Source: Phoma sp. XZ068 (lineage: Eukaryota; Ascomycota; Dothideomycetes; Pleosporales; Didymellaceae). Taken from it: a DNA stretch of 64,000 nt. The DNA lies in the NCBI GenBank assembly GCA_004835665.1, contig RBKR01000024.1:62001-126000 (forward strand), written 5' to 3'. Made by a program: the position numbers and the translations under genes. The notes beneath the pieces were generated by a model. That model saw only the letters and a list, made by a program, of their open reading frames with translations, did not search any database and was not told the DNA's origin. Positions 9,501 to 16,645 of this stretch are shown here, piece after piece. The stretch's first letter is position 1. Each line of letters begins with the position of its first letter.

Positions 9501-10032
9501 GTGTGCCTCGGCCACAACACTCTAACGAAAGCCTTCCTTCAGCCCAATCAATCGATGGGTTGTGCTTTCTCAACCATGGTAACCCTAAAATGATGTCGTG
9601 GGCAGCTGTTCCCAGGACGTCGAAGGTTATCAACTCATGGTGGCCCTGTATTTGGAGTGGTCGTTGCACCACTTCGTGCGTGACCTCGTTTTCTCCAGGC
9701 ATTGGCTCTCCATTGGCCACTCGGATCTGGTAAGGGACTTCTTTCGGTTGCGGGCGGATTCCCGTCTTCCTGATCGCCTCTAGCGATATGTAATTCTGTT
9801 GTGATCCCGAGTCTAGTAATGCCTTCAACTGTCTGCCATCTAGCACGACAGTGAGCCGGATGAGGGAATGGGTCCCACCGGAATTGTCGTGTCGATTCCC
9901 GGTGCCCTGTATCGAATTAACGTGGCGCGTCCTCGCGTGCCTCCCTTGTGGTTGTCCGGGGGTAGGCCTAAAAAAGCCTCCTCGAATGCGGCGAAGCCAT
10001 GAATCTCTTTCAGGCTGAAGTGTTTCTTGCAT
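6544..10032 (-). CDS. pol: gypsy pol polyprotein (protease-RT-RNase H-integrase-chromodomain)
   Basis: 1162 codons, intact. Domains in order: retropepsin with LLDSGSQQNYIS (about 70-150); reverse transcriptase with FGLTNAPATCQ and YLDDILVYS (about 270-450); RNase H with METDASNLALG and YTDHKNLVYF (about 540-660); integrase with an HHCC finger ending CVSCQQNK, the catalytic core with MDFVTQLP, ISDRDKLF and YHPQTDGQTERVNQ (about 780-950); and a C-terminal chromodomain with YLVKWLGYPDSENTWEP. The frame is -1 relative to gag and overlaps it by 193 bp, so it is probably made by programmed -1 frameshifting. The ATG at 10032 is only the frame's first Met. Confidence 0.96.
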   Translation of the reverse strand: MQETLQPERDSWLRRIRGGFFRPTPGQPQGRHARTRHVNSIQGTGNRHDNSGGTHSLIRLTVVLDGRQLKALLDSGSQQNYISLEAIRKTGIRPQPKEVPYQIRVANGEPMPGENEVTHEVVQRPLQIQGHHELITFDVLGTAAHDIILGLPWLRKHNPSIDWAEGRLSLECCGRGTPQPDPAQFTMQLVDEKTINNIASSETRLQRAVDRASPTAKVADKEPTVKEKSATPAIPDVYRQYARMFEEELTAKALPKHKPWDHEIKLQEGKTPTFERLYQLSEKELGVLREYITENLKKGFIRRSESPAGYPIMFVPKKDGKLRPCIDFRKLNEITIKNRYPLPNITELQDRLEGAQYFTALDLRGAYNLIRMKEGEEWKTAFRTRYGLYEYLVMPFGLTNAPATCQELINNVLRAHLDRTVVAYLDDILVYSKTLEEHIQHVKEVLECLKQADLQLKPEKCEWHKEEVEFLGYVVGRHGVRMSEEKVRVVKEWPTPTSVKGIQAFLGFVNFNRRFIKNFSDIAMPLTKLTRKDTPFKWGQTQEIAFQTIKKACIEPPTLITFRRGKPMRMETDASNLALGACITQEKDGLWHPIAYYSRKFTGPEERYDVHDKELLAIVAALEHWRPYAESCSELTIYTDHKNLVYFTTTKVLNGRQVRWSELLGRYKFKILYTPGKDNGRADALSRRSDIAGEKTINQFAILGVNKDGSLGPSQQLNLIMQVQQEQRIPEQVPEELQEEVISKHHDDPLHGHPGITRTMELIRRHYEFPHMKDKVTKFIKNCVSCQQNKHSTHAKYGEMQAMEPPTAPWTNITMDFVTQLPISKDPVTGYNYDAIFVVVDRFTKAAEFVPFRHSYTAEQLALVFLDRIVRHHGIPESIISDRDKLFTSNFWTTFLAAVGTKKKLSTAYHPQTDGQTERVNQTMETYLRIYCNQEQSNWVSLLPMAQIAYNNKLSEATGATPFFANHGRHPNLFTRSLESNIQTESAISAVTKLKEIHQKSLDNIAKAQSRAISYTNKKRKTAPLLKEGDKVYLLTKNLRTRRPTKKLDKVKVGPFFISKQISPVNFRLALPKDAKIHPEFHVSLLEPADPRTPIQKDFHYQADGEDEWEVEKIITHRGTGPDKEYLVKWLGYPDSENTWEPVTHLTNCKQLLRQYQRRRDP

Positions 10033-11870
10033 TTAGGATTGAGGCATTCGGCCCAATCGTCGCCGTTGCATTCCTCGTTGTGCACCAAGTGCATCGTAAG
10101 AATTTCGTCAACGTCTATCGCGCCTGGAAAGTGGAGCGTATAGCGTTTGTCCCAGAGATGCTCGTTGCATTTCGTGTATGGGCATTCGAACCACTGGCCG
10201 TTGCATTCCTTGAGCTTGTTTGGGAACCAACGTGCCTCCAGCTTCTCCTCCTTGTGTACCTCGCATTGGTTGTGGGTGCAGTAAATCCAGGACAGTAGGT
10301 GATGCTTGTCGTTCCGAATGTCTTGGAGTATCCTGTCGGTGTTGTTGGGCGGTGTTGGTGCAAGGTCTCGGTCCATAATTTTGGCTGGGATGTAGAGAGG
10401 AGTGTCCCTTGGTCTAGCACCGTAACCGTCGTTTTCCCATGCTTGCCATGCGAGTTCGTGCCATTCTTCGTCTGTACGGCGCGAATTGAGTATCTGTTGT
10501 TCGAATCCTTTGAGTGCTGCGGGGTCTCCTTCCAGATAGTTCCTAGCTCGAGTAACGAGTTCAGGTTGTTGGTACCAACTGATCTCGTCCTCATATAGGT
10601 TCTTGGTTGTTTCTTCTATATCGTCTTCAGTGAAGTTTCCATGTTCCTGGGCGCGTATCAGAATGCGGTTGCATAACGCGTTGTGTTCTTGTTCTTGATT
10701 GCTCGTTGGCAAGTCTGGAACCTGCGTTTCCGGAACAGTGGAATTGTCAAGTTGATATGGTGTCGGAGCCCTGCTACGCACGCTACGTGGGTTTTCGTCG
10801 GGTGTGATGTAGTCATTGTTCCCGGAATCGGTCTCTGGATCCTCCATGAGACGTCCCATGTCTTCAGTGATGACTTCCCAATCACTGGCATCGGTGTCGC
10901 CTGAGGTACCGACAATCATGTTAAGTTGTCGCGTAACCTTGTTCTTGTTGCGACAGTCTCTGGCGTAGTGGCCTACCTTGCCACAGCCGTAACAAGTCAC
11001 CGTGGACTTGTTGTTCCCATTACTACCCTTGCTCTTGGCGTTCCATCTCTCAGGTCCTTTGTTGATGTTAGAAAGGTCCATGGCTTCCTGTCCATAGTAA
11101 CCACTGTTGGTACTGTTATGGATGCGGCGCGTGGTGTTGGACGGGTAGCGTCCTCCACGTTGTCCGCGGCGGAAATTGTTGTTGCGCCATGGTTGTCGTT
11201 GCTGAGAGGTAAATGCGTTTCGTCCATTCGTATGAGACGTTCGACCGAGTTCTTGATCCAACTCGTAGAGTCGATTGTCGATATCAATGGTTTCTTTCAT
11301 GAGCTCATCCAAGGTGTCGAGTCGTGCGCCCGAGCGCATCAACTCCTCTTTGACCCTTGGTTTGAGGCCTTGTCGAAACATGGTGATGAGAGCAGTGTCG
11401 TCCCAGTCGGTATTGGCTGCAAGCTGCTGAAAGTCGGCAGCATAGTCGGCAGCGGATTGCTTTTGGTGGATGTGTTGTATCTTGCGTCGTGCGATAGTGG
11501 GTTCGTTGATGACTCCAAAGATAGTACGAATCTTTTCTTTGAATTGGTCCGTATCGCTCATCCAAGCGTCGACTTCGTCGGGAGCTTCTCCGGCAGTGAA
11601 CTGTTGAAGGAATGGCTTGATCCACTTCATAGCTTGGTCACGCATGTGACTAGCCATGAGGGAAACTCGTTGGACTTCTGGAACGTTCTGACCCTGAAAG
11701 GTAAAGAACAAGTCCCACTGGAGTAGCCATTCATCAAGCTTGTTGCGGTCTCCTCGGTAGAGGTCCGGCTTAGCAACAGAGATCGTGTTGCTTCCTGGAG
11801 CCGCCTCATACACGGGTGGAGCTTCGTTGGATCTGCTGGGGGTAGCACGAGTACCTGAAGTTGTAGACAT
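9840..11870 (-). CDS. gag: gypsy Gag protein with CCHC knuckle and C-terminal Cys/His modules
   Basis: 676 aa from the ATG at 11870; the frame is open for five more codons to a TTG, which I did not use. The leader between the 5' LTR and this ATG is only 17 bp. The N-terminal half is a retrotransposon Gag fold (about 35-220), followed by an RG-rich stretch and a CCHC knuckle, CYGCGKVGHYARDC, that binds the element RNA. An acidic linker follows. The last 150 residues contain three C-x4-C-x2-H modules (CTHNQCEVH, CPYTKCNEH, CLNPKCKKH), the last two preceded by CNG-x-W, which is unusual for Gag. The end overlaps pol. Confidence 0.94.
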   Translation of the reverse strand: MSTTSGTRATPSRSNEAPPVYEAAPGSNTISVAKPDLYRGDRNKLDEWLLQWDLFFTFQGQNVPEVQRVSLMASHMRDQAMKWIKPFLQQFTAGEAPDEVDAWMSDTDQFKEKIRTIFGVINEPTIARRKIQHIHQKQSAADYAADFQQLAANTDWDDTALITMFRQGLKPRVKEELMRSGARLDTLDELMKETIDIDNRLYELDQELGRTSHTNGRNAFTSQQRQPWRNNNFRRGQRGGRYPSNTTRRIHNSTNSGYYGQEAMDLSNINKGPERWNAKSKGSNGNNKSTVTCYGCGKVGHYARDCRNKNKVTRQLNMIVGTSGDTDASDWEVITEDMGRLMEDPETDSGNNDYITPDENPRSVRSRAPTPYQLDNSTVPETQVPDLPTSNQEQEHNALCNRILIRAQEHGNFTEDDIEETTKNLYEDEISWYQQPELVTRARNYLEGDPAALKGFEQQILNSRRTDEEWHELAWQAWENDGYGARPRDTPLYIPAKIMDRDLAPTPPNNTDRILQDIRNDKHHLLSWIYCTHNQCEVHKEEKLEARWFPNKLKECNGQWFECPYTKCNEHLWDKRYTLHFPGAIDVDEILTMHLVHNEECNGDDWAECLNPKCKKHFSLKEIHGFAAFEEAFLGLPPDNHKGGTRGRATLIRYRAPGIDTTIPVGPIPSSGSLSC

Positions 11871-11887
11871 CTTAAGGGTGTTCAAAA

Positions 11888-12395
11888 TGTTGAAGTCGTA
11901 CTAAGCAAAGCTCGTGTACTCGTTCTAGTTGGTTCTCGGGGATGAATACGTTTACAAGTGGCTCGTCGGGGAGAGGGTATAGTTGCTTAGTGAAACACCG
12001 TGGCAGCTATGGGTAACAATGAGGAGTATAGATACGATCTATCTGTCTCGAGAGTTGGGTTGAGATTCCAATAACAAAGTGGATTGATCAGGTTGAACAC
12101 GAACCATAAGGGTTGTGTTCCTACGTACTATATACTAAAGGGATATGCAAGTGTCCTACGATGTCTCATGGTTTCTCACAATGTCCCATGGGGGGCCTTG
12201 TAGGAATTCGTGGTACTTCGTGGGAATCGTGGGACGTCACGTGATGTTGCCCATGGTGTCCCACGGTCTTGGCCTGGGCCTGTTGTAGGATTTCGTGAGA
12301 CACACGTGACCCTGAGGTCTAGCGTGTCGGCGATCCGGCGTGTGTCATTGGTGATAAAACCAACACCCCGCGTTCGCTGGTCCAGGATCGTAACA
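11888..12395 (-). repeat. 5' LTR of the gypsy element
   Basis: 508 bp, read as identical to 5501-6008. CTAAC at 12396-12400 repeats the bases before the other LTR. The primer-binding region begins TTTTGAACACCC on the minus strand. I could not match it to a tRNA 3' end, so the priming mode is open. Confidence 0.96.
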
Positions 12396-12400
12396 CTAAC

Positions 12401-12673
12401 TTAGATATAGAACCTAGTTCTTTATATAGATTATTAACTAGTACAGTATTACTAGCAAATACTAGAATATTGTTAACATGTGTTGCTAGAACAATAGGTT
12501 TACTAGTATGTATAAATATACTATTATCTATTTGTAGACTTTTAAAACCTATTTGTTCTAGTAAGAAATAATTGCTATTGTCTACTAGCTTGTTTTAATC
12601 CGTATAGGGCTTTATTTAATCTCCAAGTTATACTAGATTATTCTTTCGTCTTTATACTTGTATTAATTTTCTC
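12401..12673 (-). mobile_element. AT-rich copia relic, piece 4 (reverse transcriptase, frameshifted)
   Basis: Minus-strand translation gives WRLNKALYGLKQASRQ, the conserved core of Ty1/copia reverse transcriptase. In another frame it continues FLLEQIGFKSLQIDNSIF and VNNILVFASN and reaches YKELGSISK. One small deletion therefore separates the two halves. The end joins piece 3 in frame once the gypsy element and one CTAAC are removed. Confidence 0.87.
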
Positions 12674-12675
12674 TA

Positions 12676-14537
12676 ACGTACCTCACGGGCGAGCTGGCCA
12701 CCTGAGCGAGCTGGCCACTTTTGCTAAGACTACACCAAACTTCACTTGAGTCGCGATGTCTCAACGCAACAACGTAAGAAAGCCTTTTAATGAAGCAGAT
12801 ATACAGCTTGCGCTTTAATCTCTTAAACAAGACGCGATGCTCTCCTAGCGACGCGCTGTAGCGATCTACAAGGTGCCCCGAAGCACTCTTAGTATGCGAC
12901 TTGCTGGAACCCCTCTACGACGTGATTGCACGCCTAACTTAATGAAGCTGACAAGCACTGAGGAGGAGGTGATTGTTTAGTATATACTAAAGCTAGACGA
13001 GCGAGGATACCTGCCTCGGCTTGCTGATGTGGAGGATATGGCTAACTCTCTGCTTGCTGAGCGCTGCCAGCTACCTGTTGGCAAGAACTGGGCTGGCACG
13101 TTTGTTAAGCGTCAGCTAGAGCTTAAAGTTAAGTTTAATTGAAAGTACGACTACAAGAGAGCTCTGTGTGAGGATCCTGAGGTTATTTAGGGCTGGTTCT
13201 GGCTTGTGGAGAATACTAAAGCTAAGTATGGTATCCTGGACGATGACACCAATAACTTCGATGAGTCTGGCTTTATGATGGGCGTTATATTAACAGGAGC
13301 TGTTGTTACAGGTGCTGAGTGTCGAGGACGACCGAAGACAGTGCAGCAGGGCGATTGAGAGTGGACAACAGTCATCCAAGGCGTTAATGCAAAGGGGTGG
13401 GCTATCCTACCCTTTATTATCTTCTTAGGCAAGCACTACCTCTCGGCCTGGTACAAAGAACCCAGTATACCTTACAACTGGGTTATTACTGTCTCTGAGA
13501 ACGGCTGGACTAACAATGAGCTTGGTTTAAAGTGGCTAAAGCACTTTAATGAGCACACAAAGCAGCGCACTGTGGGCAGCTACTGACTGCTTATTCTGGA
13601 CGGCTACGAGAGCCACAACTTAGTTGTATTCTACTAGTACTGCGAGGAGCACAAGATTATTACTCTATGCATGCCTCCCTACTCGTCGCACATACTCTAG
13701 CTGCTTGATGTGGGTTGTTTTGCCCCTATGAAGAAGGGGTATGGCTGCCAAGCTGAGAGGCTGATGCGCAACAAGATCACGCGCATTACAAAACTAGAGT
13801 TCTTGCTGTGCTTCAAAGCGGCTTTTGATACCTCTATTACTGAGAGTAACATCTAGGGAGGATTCAGAGGCGCTGGCTTGGTCCTATTTGACCTAGAGGC
13901 TGTGATTTTAAAGCTTGAAGTATGGTTGCGCACGCTAACACTACCTACTGTGGACCACAGTACATGGGAGTCTAGAACACCAAGTAACACCCTAGAATTT
14001 GGGTCTCAATCGAAGCTGGTTCGAGAGAGGATTTAGAGACACGTTGATAGCTTACTAACCTTAATGGTTGATGCCCTTGATCGGCTCACTAAAGGCGCGG
14101 AGATAATGGCGCACTTACTAGTTTTGATGCGCAACTAGGTTGCTGAGCTTTAAGCCGCCAACGAGGCAGCTACACGCCGTAAATCACATAAAAGAAGGCG
14201 AGTGCAGCGAGAGGGGGCCTTGACGTTTGCTGAAGGGGTGCGGCTGACTACTCTAAAGGAGTTTGAGGCCTGTAGTGATGGGAAGAAGGCAAAGAAGAGA
14301 GTGCACGTTGATGGGAGCACTTAGTCTTTAAGACGCTGTGGGACATGTGGTGAGGCAGGATACAACGCGCGAATGTGCAAGAAAGATGCGTGGAGTACTG
14401 TAGATTAGTGCAGTATACTATGCAGTATAGTACAATGCTGTTGTGTACTGTAGTATTGCAAAGGGGTTGTAATGTTGGTGTGGTCTTGGCAAAAGTGGCT
14501 AGCTTGCTCGGGTGGCCAGCTCGCCCGTGAGGTACGT
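12676..14537 (+). mobile_element. pogo/Fot1-type DNA transposon 3 (1862 bp), RIP-decayed
   Basis: TA at 12674-12675 and 14538-14539 bounds an element whose ends begin ACGTACCTCACGGGCGAG, the same outer 18 bp as pogo 2. The following unit reads GCGAGCTGGCCA instead of GCGAGTGGATCA. It is inserted in the copia relic in the opposite orientation to pogo 1 and pogo 2. The coding region is full of transition-derived stops. Confidence 0.93.
12756..14408 (+). pseudogene. pogo/Fot1-type transposase, inactivated by many stops
   Basis: Starting at the ATG at 12756, the frame follows the pogo 2 transposase from end to end at nearly unchanged length. About a dozen in-frame TAG or TGA codons replace what are Gln, Arg or Trp codons in the intact relatives. 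Catalytic-region His residues have become Tyr (DGYESH), and the terminal CCHC knuckle has lost its His (GYNARMC). This pattern of C-to-T and G-to-A changes without frameshifts is what RIP produces. A repetitive run of GTA/CAGTA units follows at about 14395-14465. Confidence 0.92.
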
Positions 14538-14539
14538 TA

Positions 14540-14976
14540 GTTTAGATTGGATACAAGTTATACAATCTTTTAAACTAATAGAGGCTGTTTTTATATCCTC
14601 TATATTAATAAAATCTACTTTAGTAGAGTCTAGTAATTTCTTAATTGCACTTAGATTAATATGTCCTAATCTTCTATGTGCTAGATCTATAGTATTGTTA
14701 TTAATAACTATAGTTTCTTTACTAGGATTGCTACTAGTATTATTACTAGTACTATTATTATTACTACTAAGATCTATAGAATCTTCTATAGTAATATCTT
14801 CTTCTTCTTCTATAGAAATTAAGGATAGTTAGTTCTTTATTTCTAAAGTTTTTAGGTATAACTCTATTACTACTAGTTTTAAAATAACTAACTCCTTTCT
14901 TATAGCTACCTTTAGCTAGTAGGTTGTTATTTAGAGTAGTTATATTACAACTATTTTTATTAAATAGTAGGTTATA
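14540..14976 (-). mobile_element. AT-rich copia relic, piece 5 (Gag pre-integrase region)
   Basis: Minus-strand translation shows GYNLLFNKNSCNITTLNNN, later LAHRRLGHINLSAIKKLL and ISLKDCITC. This is the His/Cys finger of the copia pre-integrase domain. Across pogo 3 and one TA it continues into piece 4, skipping the integrase core, so an internal deletion preceded the pogo insertion. At about 14976 base composition changes abruptly to GC-rich copia protease sequence. Confidence 0.85.
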
Positions 14977-15142
14977 CCCCTGGTGGGCGTAGGTCTCGCA
15001 GTCGTACCCGTCGATTCGTGACGTGGGTAGTCGATCCAGAGTCCAGAATGTATGCTTCTTTTAGCGGGTACTCGGATAGATCTGCGCGGAATGCTGCGGC
15101 AGTGAATGCGGCATCTATGGTAGCGATTGTTCGGCCTTCTAG
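14977..15142 (-). pseudogene. copia protease start, in frame with gag beyond a UGA
   Basis: After the gag stop codon the same frame stays open and encodes LKEAYILDSGSTTHVTN, the aspartic protease active-site segment of Ty1/copia elements. It then breaks off at the AT-rich relic near 14976. The stop reads TGA CTA, a context known to allow readthrough in several viruses. It could equally be a CGA-to-TGA mutation of a single gag-pol frame. Confidence 0.8.
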
Positions 15143-16369
15143 TCACTGCTCTGTGACTTCTGGAGTAGGCGTATGTGACTGTTTGATTCTTGGTGTTTGT
15201 GAGCGAGGTCTCTTCTGTCCTCTCATCAGCTCCTGTAGCCCGGCGTCATTCTCGAGTCGCCATCTGGTCATCTCAGAGAATCCCTCCCTTGGTGTAAACC
15301 ACTCTGGGGCTTTATCAGGGTAAGCGTAGTAGCAGTTCTCAAGCAAGTGGCGCATTCCGCAGGCGGGGCATTTGCTCCCTTCTGCTGCGGCTGTACCTTC
15401 TCTGCTAAGGAACCTGTTAGCTGTCATTTGATCAGCTGTTCTCTTGGCACGGGTCCTTCCCCGACTCCCCTTTGTAGTAGGAGTGGATGATGCGCGTTCG
15501 GCAGCGTGAGAGGCGTCCCTGTCAGTGCCCAGAGAGGATTCACCTCGATCTGCGAGAAATGAATGGTCACCTGCAGCAAATACTGCGCCTTTACGGCTCC
15601 CCTTTGTAGTAGGATGGTGGTCCACCATGTGCTCTCGGAAGCGTTTCATCATTTCTTTTCGAGTCATTGTAGGGTCTCGTAGCCCATTTTCTTTGAATGA
15701 TACTTCCCATGTTGGCGCTACCTTTCGGACCGCAGCCAGGAAATCTCTCATAACGTCTCTTGGCTGCAGCACCTCGCTACAACCTTCGGCGTTTGCTTCT
15801 GTTGATGCATGATCATATTCGAGTAGCCAGGTTTCCCAGTGGCTCGGTTGCCTCATTGGGCTCATCGCAGCGAGGTATCGTGTTCTTGCGCGGTCTCTTT
15901 CCTCTTCGTCGTCTATTCCAACAGTCTGTTTCAGTTCAGTCATCCACGTTCTGATTGGATTGCCTGCTTTGCAGCAGCTCTTAAACAGGTGTGGTGACAC
16001 CGTGTTCTGCATAAGAACCACGATCTTGTCCATGCTTGACAGTTCTTCCCGATAGTCTCTGTCTGCTATCTTGTACCCTTCAAGTTGGGATTTGTAATAG
16101 TCGTTATCTTGTTGCCAGGATTTGAACCCGTTTGACGATAGGTCGGAGGGCGCTGTTGGGGTTGCATTGAGTACCTTCTGTTCGTACTGTGTGATGTCTG
16201 GTATCACAGGTGCTTTTGGTTTCGGTATTACTTCGTCGGTGGCTGCTGGGTCGATCTTGGACCATACGTTGAGGGTTGCAGCCCTGGTTTTGAGGTTCTG
16301 GAGCCAGTAAGTGTACGATCTGTGGTCGGTGAGGACAGACGTAGCTGGTTCTCTCATTGTTAGCGACAT
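15143..16369 (-). CDS. gag: copia-type Gag (remnant element)
   Basis: A 408-aa open frame resembling Gag proteins of fungal Ty1/copia elements. It has an N-terminal LQNLKSRAATLN-type segment (here LQNLKTRAATLNVWSKIDP), a helical capsid-like region to about 240, a basic linker, and a Cys/His finger at CPACGMRHLLENCYY. The ATG at 16369 is the first in frame. No frameshift was seen. The rest of the element is missing except the protease start, and the region upstream ends at the LINE poly-A tract at 16442. Base composition is GC-rich, unlike the AT-rich copia relic it abuts, so it is a separate element. Confidence 0.82.
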   Translation of the reverse strand: MSLTMREPATSVLTDHRSYTYWLQNLKTRAATLNVWSKIDPAATDEVIPKPKAPVIPDITQYEQKVLNATPTAPSDLSSNGFKSWQQDNDYYKSQLEGYKIADRDYREELSSMDKIVVLMQNTVSPHLFKSCCKAGNPIRTWMTELKQTVGIDDEEERDRARTRYLAAMSPMRQPSHWETWLLEYDHASTEANAEGCSEVLQPRDVMRDFLAAVRKVAPTWEVSFKENGLRDPTMTRKEMMKRFREHMVDHHPTTKGSRKGAVFAAGDHSFLADRGESSLGTDRDASHAAERASSTPTTKGSRGRTRAKRTADQMTANRFLSREGTAAAEGSKCPACGMRHLLENCYYAYPDKAPEWFTPREGFSEMTRWRLENDAGLQELMRGQKRPRSQTPRIKQSHTPTPEVTEQ

Positions 16370-16645
16370 TATCGCGTGTTTGCTTAGGTTTTGTTAGGCA
16401 GTGAGACTCTTAATTGTCAGATCTAATGCTTAGTATGCGTGTTTTTTTTTTTTTTTTTGATGAAAAGGTGATGAATTGTGTTCTCGTGTCTATCTGCTTG
16501 GACTTCGTGTTCCCAGCCTTTGTCGGACCGGCTTTCCTCCGGTCTTATCTGGCAGATACATGATTCAGGGGGTCTATCGACACCCTTGACCTCCAACCGC
16601 ATCTTAGTTTAGGGGAAATAGGCCTCTATCTGACAGGTGGATAGT

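Larger units (their letters stand above)
5501..12395 (-). mobile_element. Complete Ty3/gypsy LTR retrotransposon with chromodomain (6895 bp)
   Basis: Two 508-bp LTRs (5501-6008 and 11888-12395) that I read as identical flank a 5.9-kb interior on the minus strand. CTAAC is duplicated at 5496-5500 and 12396-12400. The order is 5' LTR, gag, pol (protease, reverse transcriptase, RNase H, integrase, chromodomain), polypurine tract, 3' LTR, so it belongs to the chromovirus group. Identical LTRs, exact target duplication and open reading frames mean a recent insertion. An additional ORF runs antisense between the pol end and the 3' LTR. Confidence 0.96.

Noticed and set aside
10490..10520. GTTCGAATCC as a tRNA T-loop
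   Set aside because: It lies inside gag coding sequence. No acceptor stem or anticodon arm can be drawn around it, and no tRNA was found elsewhere.
10926..11726. 266-codon plus-strand open frame inside gag
   Set aside because: It lies wholly antisense to the intact gag coding region, has no recognisable motif, and is a by-product of gag codon usage, unlike the antisense ORF at 6051.
5202..12404. Near-identical plus-strand frames beginning MVLRGNRGTSRD at 5202, 5823 and 12210
   Set aside because: They are the same stretch of the 508-bp LTR repeated three times. Their ends vary with the flanks, so they are not genes.
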